Shown here: positions 23,653 through 30,957 of the stretch, piece after piece
Layout: every line of letters starts with the position of its first letter
How positions within the stretch are numbered: the first letter of the stretch is position 1
Assembly: GCA_900552015.1 (NCBI GenBank)
Contig: URXY01000009.1
Coordinates: 1-41,446 of the forward strand
Length of the DNA: 41,446 nt
Direction: 5' to 3'
Origin: an uncultured Eubacteriales bacterium
GTDB taxonomy: Bacteria; Bacillota; Clostridia; Oscillospirales; Oscillospiraceae
Notes under the pieces: generated by a model
Database searches by the model: none
Told to the model about the DNA's origin: nothing
What the model saw: only the letters and a program-made list of their open reading frames with translations
Made by a program: the position numbers and the translations under genes

Positions 23653-23768
23653 GCTGCCCAGCCAAAATTTTGCATTTTAGCGCACATTTAGCACTCGCTG
23701 TGTTATAATGGCATAAAGTTTGGGGTGTGTTGCCCCACGAGCGAAACAGGGAAGAGGGAGGAATGCGG

Positions 23769-24851
23769 ATGAAGGCGAAACGCACCGAGCTGCGGCGGCT
23801 GTATGACTTTCTTTTTACCGTTGCCGTCCTTGCAACGGCCACCGTGCTCTGCACGCTGCTGCGCCAGCTCGACAGCGGAGGAGGCTATGTGCATCTTATT
23901 TTCGTGCTGGCGGTCGCGACCATCTCGCGCTGGACGGAGGGCTTCTTCTGGGGCATTTTCAGCTCGGTCACCGGCGTGCTGCTCGTCAACTATGTCTTCA
24001 CCTACCCTTACTGGGAGTTTAACTTTACGATCACGGGCTATCCGCTCACGTTCCTTGCGATGCTGACGGTCTCTATGATGATCAGCGCGATGAACACGCA
24101 GATCAAAAAACAGGAACGGCTTCGCATCGAAACGGAAAAGGAGGCCGTGCGCGCAAATCTCCTGCGCGCGATGTCGCACGATATCCGCACGCCGCTGACG
24201 AGCATCGTCGGCAACACCGCTGCGATCCTGGACAACGAGGATTCGTTTTCGCCCGAGCAAAAGCGCCGCCTTTTGGAAGACGTGAACGAAGACGCGCAGT
24301 GGCTCATCCGCATGGTCGAAAATCTCCTGTCCATCACGCGCATGAGCAACGGACAGGCAAAGATCGAAAAGGACTGCGAGGCGGCGGAGGAGATCGTCGC
24401 CGTGTCGGTCAGCAAGTTCGCCAAGCGTTTTCCCAATGTCAAGGTCTCGGTCGAGGTGCCGGATGAAGTGCTGATGGTGCCGATGGATGCGACGCTCATC
24501 CGCCAGGTCATCATGAACCTGCTGGAAAATGCCGCTATCCACGGCGGCAATGTCACGCAGATACGCGTTCAGCTCTCGCGCGAGGGCAGCCGCGCCTGCT
24601 TTTCCATCAGCGACAATGGCGTCGGTATCCCGAAGGAAAAGCTCACGAACATCTTTCAGGGCGGGCTTTCAGATGTGTCTCACAGCAATTTCGACATGAA
24701 AAAGAATATGGGCATCGGCCTTTCCGTGTGCTATACGATCGTCAAGGCGCACGGCGGCACGATGACCGCGGAGAATCAGGAGACAGGCGGCGCGTGCTTC
24801 CGCTTTTATCTACCGATGGAGGAGGGCAAAACAAGTGAAGCTGAAGGATAA
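23769..24851 (+). CDS. KdpD-like sensor histidine kinase (C-terminal portion type)
   Basis: A 360-residue membrane kinase. Four helices between about residues 10 and 110 match the DUF4118 module of KdpD (RWTEGFFWGIFSSVTGVLLVNY). A DHp domain follows with MSHDIRTPLTSIVGN, where the phospho-accepting His is present, then HATPase boxes NLLENAAIHG, DNGVGIP and GIGLSVC. The N-terminal KdpD sensor and universal-stress domains are absent, which is common in Firmicutes. The ATG at 23769 is seven bases from GGGAGG; an ATG six bases earlier is too close. It overlaps the response regulator gene by 17 bases. Confidence 0.85.
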   Translation: MKAKRTELRRLYDFLFTVAVLATATVLCTLLRQLDSGGGYVHLIFVLAVATISRWTEGFFWGIFSSVTGVLLVNYVFTYPYWEFNFTITGYPLTFLAMLTVSMMISAMNTQIKKQERLRIETEKEAVRANLLRAMSHDIRTPLTSIVGNTAAILDNEDSFSPEQKRRLLEDVNEDAQWLIRMVENLLSITRMSNGQAKIEKDCEAAEEIVAVSVSKFAKRFPNVKVSVEVPDEVLMVPMDATLIRQVIMNLLENAAIHGGNVTQIRVQLSREGSRACFSISDNGVGIPKEKLTNIFQGGLSDVSHSNFDMKKNMGIGLSVCYTIVKAHGGTMTAENQETGGACFRFYLPMEEGKTSEAEG

Positions 24852-25545
24852 GGTGCTGGTCGTAGAGGACGAGCAGAACATCAGCAATTTTATTTCGACG
24901 GTGCTCACCGCAAACGATTTCGACGTGCTGGTCGCGCAGACCGGTGCGGAGGCGATCTCCATGATCACCTCGCACTGTCCCGATCTCATCATTCTGGACC
25001 TCGGGCTGCCTGATATGGATGGGCAGGCCATCCTCAAGGAGGTCAGGTCCTGGTCGAACCTGCCGATCATCGTCGTCTCGGCGCGCACGCACGAGCATGA
25101 CAAGGTCGCGGCGCTCGACCTCGGCGCGGACGATTACATAGAAAAGCCGTTCGGCACGAGCGAGCTGCTTGCGCGCATCCGCACGGCCATCCGTCATACG
25201 CGCACCTCGCTCGACAACGGTGAGATCGCACAGTCGGGCAAGTTCACCGTGCGCGATCTGACCATCGACTATGACAAGCACCACGTGCTCGTCGGCGGCG
25301 AGGATGTGCACCTGACGCTCAACGAATTTAAGATCGTGGCGCTGCTCGGCAAATACGCGGGCAAGGTGCTGACCTATGACTATCTCATCAAGCAGATATG
25401 GGGCCCGAAGGCCAAGGCGGACAACCAGATCCTGCGCGTGAACATGGCCAACATCCGCCGCAAGATCGAAAAAAATCCCGCCTCGCCGGAGTATATCTTT
25501 ACGGAGATCGGCGTGGGCTACCGGATGCTCGAAAACAACGAGTAA
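24835..25545 (+). CDS. KdpE-like OmpR-family response regulator
   Basis: A 236-residue two-domain regulator. The receiver (residues 6-120) has VVEDEQ, phospho-acceptor Asp in LIILDLGLPD, the Thr/Ser switch in VVSARTHEHDK and the Lys in IEKPFG. The winged-helix domain (135-235) ends with EIGVGYRM. The GTG start lies inside the kinase gene, so the pair is translationally coupled. KdpE normally activates kdpFABC, but no potassium-pump gene is in the window, so its target is unknown. Confidence 0.9.
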   Translation: MKLKDKVLVVEDEQNISNFISTVLTANDFDVLVAQTGAEAISMITSHCPDLIILDLGLPDMDGQAILKEVRSWSNLPIIVVSARTHEHDKVAALDLGADDYIEKPFGTSELLARIRTAIRHTRTSLDNGEIAQSGKFTVRDLTIDYDKHHVLVGGEDVHLTLNEFKIVALLGKYAGKVLTYDYLIKQIWGPKAKADNQILRVNMANIRRKIEKNPASPEYIFTEIGVGYRMLENNE

Positions 25546-25553
25546 GCAGGATG

Positions 25554-25571
25554 ATAAGGCTTCGGCCTTAT
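25554..25571 (+). repeat. UUCG hairpin after the two-component pair
   Basis: ATAAGGC-TTCG-GCCTTAT is a perfect 7-bp stem with the ultra-stable UUCG tetraloop, nine bases after the stop codon. It is the first of four consecutive hairpins in 25554-25711 (the second is GGCGC-GCC-GCGCC at 25580-25592) and has no T-tail of its own. Confidence 0.7.
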
Positions 25572-25603
25572 GATACCAGGGCGCGCCGCGCCTCACACAG
25601 ATC

Positions 25604-25652
25604 ACGCAGACGGCTCCTGCCATTGGGGATGGCAGGGGTCATCTGCGTATTT
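25604..25652 (+). terminator. Two-tier hairpin, terminator-like
   Basis: Outer stem ACGCAGA/TCTGCGT (25604-25610 / 25642-25648) and inner stem CCTGCCAT/ATGGCAGG (25616-25623 / 25629-25636) are separated by a symmetric 5x5 internal loop; a short ATTTTG follows. It could be a terminator or part of a structured RNA. Confidence 0.55.
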
Positions 25653-25666
25653 TGCACTTTTATGAA

Positions 25667-25718
25667 AAAGGCGTCTGACCGATACTCTCAAAGTTTCGGT
25701 CAGACGCCTTTCTTTTTT
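25667..25718 (+). terminator. Strong terminator before the amino acid transporter operon
   Basis: A perfect 16-bp stem (25667-25682 / 25696-25711) with a 13-base loop, followed by C and six T. The 424-base gap 25546-25969 holds four hairpins, an AT-rich stretch and a promoter, and no gene. Confidence 0.9.
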
Positions 25719-25899
25719 GCGTGTTTTTATGCAGAGCGCTCTTTTGGCCTTCTTTGCAAGCGGGATATTTCGTGCTGCGCTCGGTTTTGGACGTCATAGC
25801 TATGCTAAATTTTATGTATATTTTTACTAAAGCAACAGATGTTACATTTCACCTCTTTATTCACTACTACGATCTTGGAGCGAATTGTTATTCTAACCA

Positions 25900-25928
25900 T
25901 TGGCATTTTATGGACATAAATATACAAT
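25900..25928 (+). promoter_or_regulatory. Promoter of the amino acid transporter operon
   Basis: TTGGCA and TACAAT with a 17-base spacer, about 40 bases upstream of the permease ATG, inside an AT-rich stretch that extends from about 25800. Confidence 0.7.
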
Positions 25929-25969
25929 CAGCGTCACAGTCAGTCCTACGAAGGAGGAGACCACAGCAC

Positions 25970-26650
25970 ATGACTATCTGGGAAATTGCAACGAATTATT
26001 ATCAATACTTCCTGCGAGGGACGCGAACGACCATCCTCATCTCGCTGCTCACCGTGTTCTGCGGCTCCATCCTTGGCTGCCTGATCGCGCTGATGCGCCT
26101 GTCCAAGGCAAAGGCGCTGCAAAAGTTTGCCAGCATCTATATCACCGTCATCCGCGGTACGCCGATGCTCGTGCAGCTCTACATTGTTTACCACCAGCTT
26201 GATTTTATTCCCTATCCTACGGGCAGCATCTTCGGTGTCGATCTGGAGCGGGCGCTGCCGTGTATCATCGCTCTGTCGATCAACTCCTCCGCCTATGTCG
26301 CCGAGATCATCCGCGCGGGCATTCAGGCGGTGGATAAAGGCCAGATGGAGGGCGCACGCTCGTGTGGCATGACGAATGGGCAGGCCATGCGCTATGTGGT
26401 GATGCCGCAGGCGGTCAAAAATATTCTCCCCGCCATCGGCAACGAGTTCATCACAATGGTCAAGGAGACGTCCATCATCCAGTACCTCGGCATCGGCGAT
26501 TTGATGTATGATACTGGTATCGTCATCACATCCACCTATGACCCGCTTCCTTGCTACTACATCTCCGCCATCATCTATCTGGCGCTGAACATCATCCTCG
26601 GCAAGGGCCTGAACATCTTTGAGAGGAGGCTGAGAAAGAGTGAACAGTAA
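25970..26650 (+). CDS. Polar amino acid ABC transporter permease
   Basis: A 226-residue membrane protein of the HisM/GlnP family. Five helices are visible, with TRTTILISLLTVFCGSILG as the first and the ATPase-coupling EAA loop VDKGQMEGARSCGMTNGQAM about residues 120-140. RGTPMLVQLYIVYH is the family's conserved segment. A single permease gene implies a homodimer. The ATG follows AAGGAGGAG; the open frame upstream is non-coding. It overlaps the ATPase gene by 11 bases and opens the operon. Confidence 0.92.
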   Translation: MTIWEIATNYYQYFLRGTRTTILISLLTVFCGSILGCLIALMRLSKAKALQKFASIYITVIRGTPMLVQLYIVYHQLDFIPYPTGSIFGVDLERALPCIIALSINSSAYVAEIIRAGIQAVDKGQMEGARSCGMTNGQAMRYVVMPQAVKNILPAIGNEFITMVKETSIIQYLGIGDLMYDTGIVITSTYDPLPCYYISAIIYLALNIILGKGLNIFERRLRKSEQ

Positions 26651-27386
26651 CGTATTGTTCGAGATCCAAAATTTGCAGAAAAAATTCGGCGACCTGACGG
26701 TTTTCGACGGGCTGAACGAGACCATCTGCAAGGGCGACGTGGTCGTCATCATCGGTCCCTCGGGCGGCGGTAAGTCCACCTTTATCCGATGCCTGAACCT
26801 CCTGGAGCAGCCCACCGCCGGCAAAATTTACTTCGAGGGCGAGGACATCACGGCCAAGGGCTTTGATGTGAACAAGCACCGACAGAAGGTCGGCATGGTG
26901 TTCCAGCAGTTCAATCTCTTCAACAACCTGACGGTGCTTGAAAACATCACGATCTCGCTCACGAAGGTCAAAAAGCAGTCCAAAGAGGAGAGCAAGGCAA
27001 AGGCCCTCAAGCTTCTAAAGCGCGTGGGGCTCGAGGACAAGGCGAACGCCTATCCCTCCCAGCTCTCCGGCGGGCAGAAGCAGCGCATCGCCATCGTGCG
27101 GGCGCTGGCGATGGAGCCCGATGTGCTGCTCTTTGATGAGCCGACCTCCGCGCTCGACCCCGAGATGGTCGGCGAGGTGCTGCAGGTCATCTCCGACCTC
27201 GCCCGCGACGGCATCACGATGGTCGTCGTCACGCACGAAATGGGCTTTGCCCGAAAGGTCGGCACGCGCGTGCTCTTCATGGACGGCGGACAGATCGCCG
27301 AGCAGGGCACGCCCGAGGAGATCTTCGAGCACCCGCAGAACGCGCGAACCAAAGAATTCTTGTCCAAAGTCATCAACGTCATTTGA
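26640..27386 (+). CDS. Polar amino acid ABC transporter ATP-binding protein
   Basis: A 248-residue ATPase of the GlnQ/HisP class: Walker A GPSGGGKST, Q-loop VFQQFNLF, signature LSGGQKQR, Walker B LLFDEPTSALDPEMV and switch His in VTHEMGFA. It energises amino acid uptake together with the upstream permease. The GTG start at 26640 overlaps the permease end and is preceded by GAGAGGAGG. No anomalies are seen. Confidence 0.95.
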   Translation: MNSNVLFEIQNLQKKFGDLTVFDGLNETICKGDVVVIIGPSGGGKSTFIRCLNLLEQPTAGKIYFEGEDITAKGFDVNKHRQKVGMVFQQFNLFNNLTVLENITISLTKVKKQSKEESKAKALKLLKRVGLEDKANAYPSQLSGGQKQRIAIVRALAMEPDVLLFDEPTSALDPEMVGEVLQVISDLARDGITMVVVTHEMGFARKVGTRVLFMDGGQIAEQGTPEEIFEHPQNARTKEFLSKVINVI

Positions 27387-27433
27387 CAAAACAAAAATTA
27401 TAAAATTTACGATATTATTGGAGAAAAACGAAA

Positions 27434-28465
27434 ATGCTTCACACGATCAACCCTGAAATTCTGTTCCTCAAGCAGGAAGATGTCATCAAGGCCGGCCTTC
27501 TCGATATGAAACAGATCCTGGCCGTTACGGAAAAGACCTACGCGATGCTCGGTCAGGGCCTCATCAAGAACCCGCCTAAGACCAACACCAGCATCCCCGA
27601 CAAGGAAAACTGGCAGTCGTTCTTTAACGCCATGCCCTGCTACATCGGCGGTGACGTCAACATCGGCGGCATCAAGTGGGCGGCGGAGTCCAAGAAAAAC
27701 GCCACCATCCCCGGGATCCCCTACGGCATCGACATCTCCATCCTGAGCGATCCTGAGACGGTGCTGCCGTTCTGCATCCTGGACGGCACGCTCATCACCG
27801 CGATGCGCACCTCCGCCGTCGGCGGCCTGATGGCCAAGTACGCCGCCCCCTCGAACGCGGATACCGCCTGCCTTGTCGGCGCGGGTGTTATCGGCCGCAC
27901 GATGATCTCCGCTGTGCACGAAGCGCTGCCCCAGATCAAGACCATGTACCTCTGCGACATTGATGTCGCCAAGGCCGAGGGCATCGCGAAGGAGTACGGC
28001 GACAGCTTGGGCGTCGAGATCATCCCGACGAGCGACAGCAAGGCTGCGGCGCTCAAGTCCCAGCTCATCGTCGGCGAGACGACCGCGCCCAAGCCGTTCA
28101 TGGACACCTCCTGGCTCACGCCCGGCTGCGGCCTCGTCTCCATGCACTCCAACGAGGTGAAGGAGGAGGTCTTCCTCAAGGCCGACGGTATCGTCGCCGA
28201 CTACTGGACACAGCTCAAGCAGCACAGCAATCCGCTGTCCAAGCTCACGAAGGAAGGCAAGCTCGATGAGAGCCAGATCATGGACCTGAGCGAGCTGGTG
28301 CTCGGCACGAAGAAGCTGCGCACCTCGGACGATCAGTTCGTCGCCGCCGCGTCCATGGGCCTCGGCGCGCTGGACATCATGATCGCCTATCAGCTCTACC
28401 TGAACGCGACGGAAATGGGCATCGGCACCAAGGTGAACCTTTGGGACAAGCCCCTGTGGGAATAA
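27434..28465 (+). CDS. Ornithine cyclodeaminase / mu-crystallin family protein
   Basis: A 343-residue NAD(P)-dependent enzyme family member. The substrate-domain segment ends with ISILSDPETVLP, LDGTLITAMRTSAVGG is the family hallmark, and the Rossmann motif is LVGAGVIGRT near residue 145. Members include ornithine cyclodeaminase, alanine dehydrogenase and imine reductases, so the reaction is not fixed by sequence. Its place between the ATPase and the binding protein suggests it acts on the imported amino acid. The ribosome-binding region (TTGGAGAAAAACGAAA) gives the ATG at 27434. Confidence 0.88.
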   Translation: MLHTINPEILFLKQEDVIKAGLLDMKQILAVTEKTYAMLGQGLIKNPPKTNTSIPDKENWQSFFNAMPCYIGGDVNIGGIKWAAESKKNATIPGIPYGIDISILSDPETVLPFCILDGTLITAMRTSAVGGLMAKYAAPSNADTACLVGAGVIGRTMISAVHEALPQIKTMYLCDIDVAKAEGIAKEYGDSLGVEIIPTSDSKAAALKSQLIVGETTAPKPFMDTSWLTPGCGLVSMHSNEVKEEVFLKADGIVADYWTQLKQHSNPLSKLTKEGKLDESQIMDLSELVLGTKKLRTSDDQFVAAASMGLGALDIMIAYQLYLNATEMGIGTKVNLWDKPLWE

Positions 28466-28486
28466 GACACGCAGGAGGGAACAAAG

Positions 28487-29344
28487 ATGAACGCATTCAA
28501 GAAATTTGCGGCGCTGCTTTTAGCGCTTATGATGATTCTGTCTCTTGCCGCCTGCGGCAGCAAGAGCGACGACAGTGCGCAGGGCAGCTCGGACGGCGAT
28601 GCGTCGTCCGATGACACCGCCAAGTCCAAGATCGAGCAGATCAAAGAGGCGGGCGTGCTCGTGATGGGAACCTCTGCCGACTATCCCCCGAACGAATTCC
28701 ACACGGAAGTGGACGGCAAGGACACCATCGTCGGCTTTGACGTTGCTATCGCGCAGTACATCGCCGATGACCTCGGCGTCGAACTCAAGGTCGTCGACAT
28801 GTCGTTCGACAACCTGTGCATCAACCTCGCCAAGGGCGATTTCGACATCGTCATCGCCGGTATGGCCTCGACGGAGGAGCGCCTCAAGTCCGTTGACTTC
28901 TCCGACCCATACTTTAAGCAGCAGCAGGCCATTCTGATCCGCGCGGAGGATGACGCGCTCTACAACAAGCCCGAAGACCTGAGTGGTCACAAGGTCGGCG
29001 TGCAGAACGGTACCATTCAGGTGCCCATCGCCAACGAGCTGGCGGGCGAAGAGAACGTCGTCGGCCTCGTCAAGGCGCAGGATCTCATCATGGAGCTCAA
29101 GAGCGGCAAGCTCGATGTTGTGTACATCGACTACACCGCGGCTCTCGCATTCGCCGCGGCGAACGATGACCTGACGGTCAAGGACATCGGCATCGAAAGC
29201 AACAGCGAGGGCCAGTGCATCGGCGTGCAGAAGGGCAACGAGGACTTCGTCGCCTACCTGAACGAAAAGATCGCCGAGATGCAGGAGCAGGGCCTCATCG
29301 ACCAGTACGTCGCCGAAGCCCAGACGCTGGCGGGCATCGAGTAA
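28487..29344 (+). CDS. Amino acid ABC transporter substrate-binding lipoprotein
   Basis: A 285-residue family 3 solute-binding protein. A signal peptide with lipobox LSLAAC (Cys at residue 23) anchors it outside the membrane. A Ser/Asp-rich linker follows, then the two-lobe domain (VLVMGTSADYPPNEF, FDIVIAGMASTEERLKSVDFS, GHKVGVQNGT). It delivers a polar amino acid to the permease; which one is not readable. The start follows AGGAGGG. Last gene of the transporter operon. Confidence 0.93.
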   Translation: MNAFKKFAALLLALMMILSLAACGSKSDDSAQGSSDGDASSDDTAKSKIEQIKEAGVLVMGTSADYPPNEFHTEVDGKDTIVGFDVAIAQYIADDLGVELKVVDMSFDNLCINLAKGDFDIVIAGMASTEERLKSVDFSDPYFKQQQAILIRAEDDALYNKPEDLSGHKVGVQNGTIQVPIANELAGEENVVGLVKAQDLIMELKSGKLDVVYIDYTAALAFAAANDDLTVKDIGIESNSEGQCIGVQKGNEDFVAYLNEKIAEMQEQGLIDQYVAEAQTLAGIE

Positions 29345-29415
29345 AGCCTGTCTCCCTGCATGATATGAAAAGCATCAGCATACCCTCTACTAAGAGAATT
29401 GGGGAGGATGTGCTG

Positions 29416-30222
29416 ATGTTTTTTCATTTTGACCGCAGGAAGACGAAAAAGGAGAAAAGACCCACACGTTTTCTGGTGCTCAGACGCAAATGGCTGACGC
29501 TCGCCGCAGCGGGGCTCGTCGCGATCGCGGTGTTTGCCGCCGTCAATTATCCCGCCGCCGTCAGCGCGGCGGCGACCACGCGGCAGCTACCCATCTATTG
29601 CGTCCAGCGCGACCAGAAGGTCTGCTCCATCTCCTTTGACGCCGCGTGGGGCGCGGACAACACGCAGAGGATACTCGACGTGCTCAAGGAATACGGCGTC
29701 ACCTGTACATTTTTTGTGGTGGGCAACTGGGCGGATCAGTATCCCGAACAGGCCAAGGCCATCGTGGACAGCGGCAATGAGCTCATGAACCACTCCAACG
29801 CGCATGATCATTATAATTCCCTCACCGCCGACCAGATCATCGCAGACGTGAACACCTGCAACGATAAGATCGAGGCGCTGACCGGCATCCGCCCGACGCT
29901 CATCCGCTGCCCGTTCGGCGAGTACGATGACCACGTCATCTCTGCCATCCGCTCGATCGGCATGGAGCCCATCCAATGGGATGTGGATTCGCTCGACTGG
30001 AAGGGTATCTCAGCGAGCGAGATCACAAAGCGTGTGACAGGCAAGGTGCAGAGCGGTTCCATCGTGCTTTTCCACAACGCGGGCGAGCACACACCGGAGG
30101 CTTTGCCTGATATCCTCGACTATCTGCTGGCCGAAGGCTACGATATCGTGCCGATCTCCAAAATATTGCTGACGTGCGAATGCACCATCGACCACACCGG
30201 CCGCCAGTGCCCGGTGGAATAG
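29416..30222 (+). CDS. pdaB: Polysaccharide deacetylase, PdaB-like (sporulation)
   Basis: A 268-residue membrane-anchored NodB-fold enzyme: one N-terminal helix (residues 30-50), then the deacetylase domain. Motif 1 is SFDAAWGADNT, in which the catalytic Asp is followed by AAWG as in clostridial PdaB proteins, and the metal His pair lies in MNHSNAHDH. CPFGEYDD and VLFHNAG match motifs 3 and 5. PdaB acts on spore cortex peptidoglycan in Bacillus. The start is the ATG after GGGGAGG. The C-terminus has an additional Cys-containing tail (CECTIDHTGRQC), which is unusual. Confidence 0.8.
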   Translation: MFFHFDRRKTKKEKRPTRFLVLRRKWLTLAAAGLVAIAVFAAVNYPAAVSAAATTRQLPIYCVQRDQKVCSISFDAAWGADNTQRILDVLKEYGVTCTFFVVGNWADQYPEQAKAIVDSGNELMNHSNAHDHYNSLTADQIIADVNTCNDKIEALTGIRPTLIRCPFGEYDDHVISAIRSIGMEPIQWDVDSLDWKGISASEITKRVTGKVQSGSIVLFHNAGEHTPEALPDILDYLLAEGYDIVPISKILLTCECTIDHTGRQCPVE

Positions 30223-30271
30223 AGTGGAGAGGATATCGTATCTGACGGTGCAGGTGCTTTCATAATATACG

Positions 30272-30311
30272 GCAGTAAAGCGGCGGCACATCCAGGCTGC
30301 CGCTTTACTGC
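30272..30311 (+). terminator. Terminator of the deacetylase gene
   Basis: A 13-bp stem GCAGTAAAGCGGC / GCCGCTTTACTGC (30272-30284 / 30299-30311). There is no strong T-run, so termination may be partial. Confidence 0.65.
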
Positions 30312-30412
30312 TGCAAAACTGTATTTACACCGACGGGCGGCCATGATGTAATAAATAAGATCACGCAATGATACCCAAGAGCCGGACCCGGCGCTGCAAA
30401 GGAGATACGCAG

Positions 30413-30836
30413 CATGACGATAGTCGGCAATGAATTCGTTACGGTCATCGTCGGTGAGATAGTCGCTCAGATCGGCGATCTGGTCCATCTGGTCGAGCGC
30501 GTAGGCCGTGTCGGCATAGGCGAAGAAGATGTTGGGCATGGGGGCCGCGCTGACCTTGCCCTCTGCCGAGACGATGACGTTGGTCTCAAGGTCGTTGACG
30601 CTGCCCTGGCTGGAGCATTCCACGGTGACGCCGTTCTCTTTGCCGGTGATGGCGTTGAACTCGTCGACGAGCGCACTGAACGATTCGAGCTGCTCGCCGT
30701 TATAATAGGTCCACACCGTGATGGTGACAGGCTCTTCGGGCGAGGGGGAGGAGGTGGCCTTGTCGCCGCAGCCGGTGAGCAGCGCGAGCGCCGACGCACC
30801 GGCGAGAAGGAGGGAGAGGAGCTGTTTGCGTTTCAT
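30413..30836 (-). pseudogene. N-terminal remnant of an extracellular solute-binding protein (family 1)
   Basis: About 140 codons from the ATG at 30836 encode a lipoprotein signal (lipobox LLTGC) and the first lobe of a family 1 binding protein (VTITVWTYYNGEQLESF, IVSAEGKVSAAPMPNIFFAY, DDDRNEFIADY). Family similarity stops near 30413; the frame then runs into unrelated sequence opposite the deacetylase terminator. Around 300 C-terminal residues are missing. The upstream region lacks a good ribosome-binding site. In related genomes such proteins are often found beside c-di-GMP or sensor genes, matching the neighbour at 30958. Confidence 0.8.
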
Positions 30837-30913
30837 GGGGAAGTTCTTTCTGTGCCCGTTTGCGCGGGCAGAAGCTTTTACTATATAATGTAGGTGCGCA
30901 GAAAGAGCTGCGC

Positions 30914-30948
30914 GCAAAAACTCCGCCCGCGGGTGTGCGGGCGGAGTT
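30914..30948 (-). terminator. Terminator of the HD-GYP gene
   Basis: Stem AACTCCGCCCGC / GCGGGCGGAGTT (30919-30930 / 30937-30948). On the minus strand it is followed by TTTTTG, ten bases after the stop at 30958. Confidence 0.9.
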
Positions 30949-30957
30949 GGTCTGTTG

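Noticed and set aside
25791..25969. Long N-terminal extension of the amino acid permease
   Set aside because: The extension is AT-rich, contains the promoter, and the ribosome-binding site plus family sequence start at 25970.
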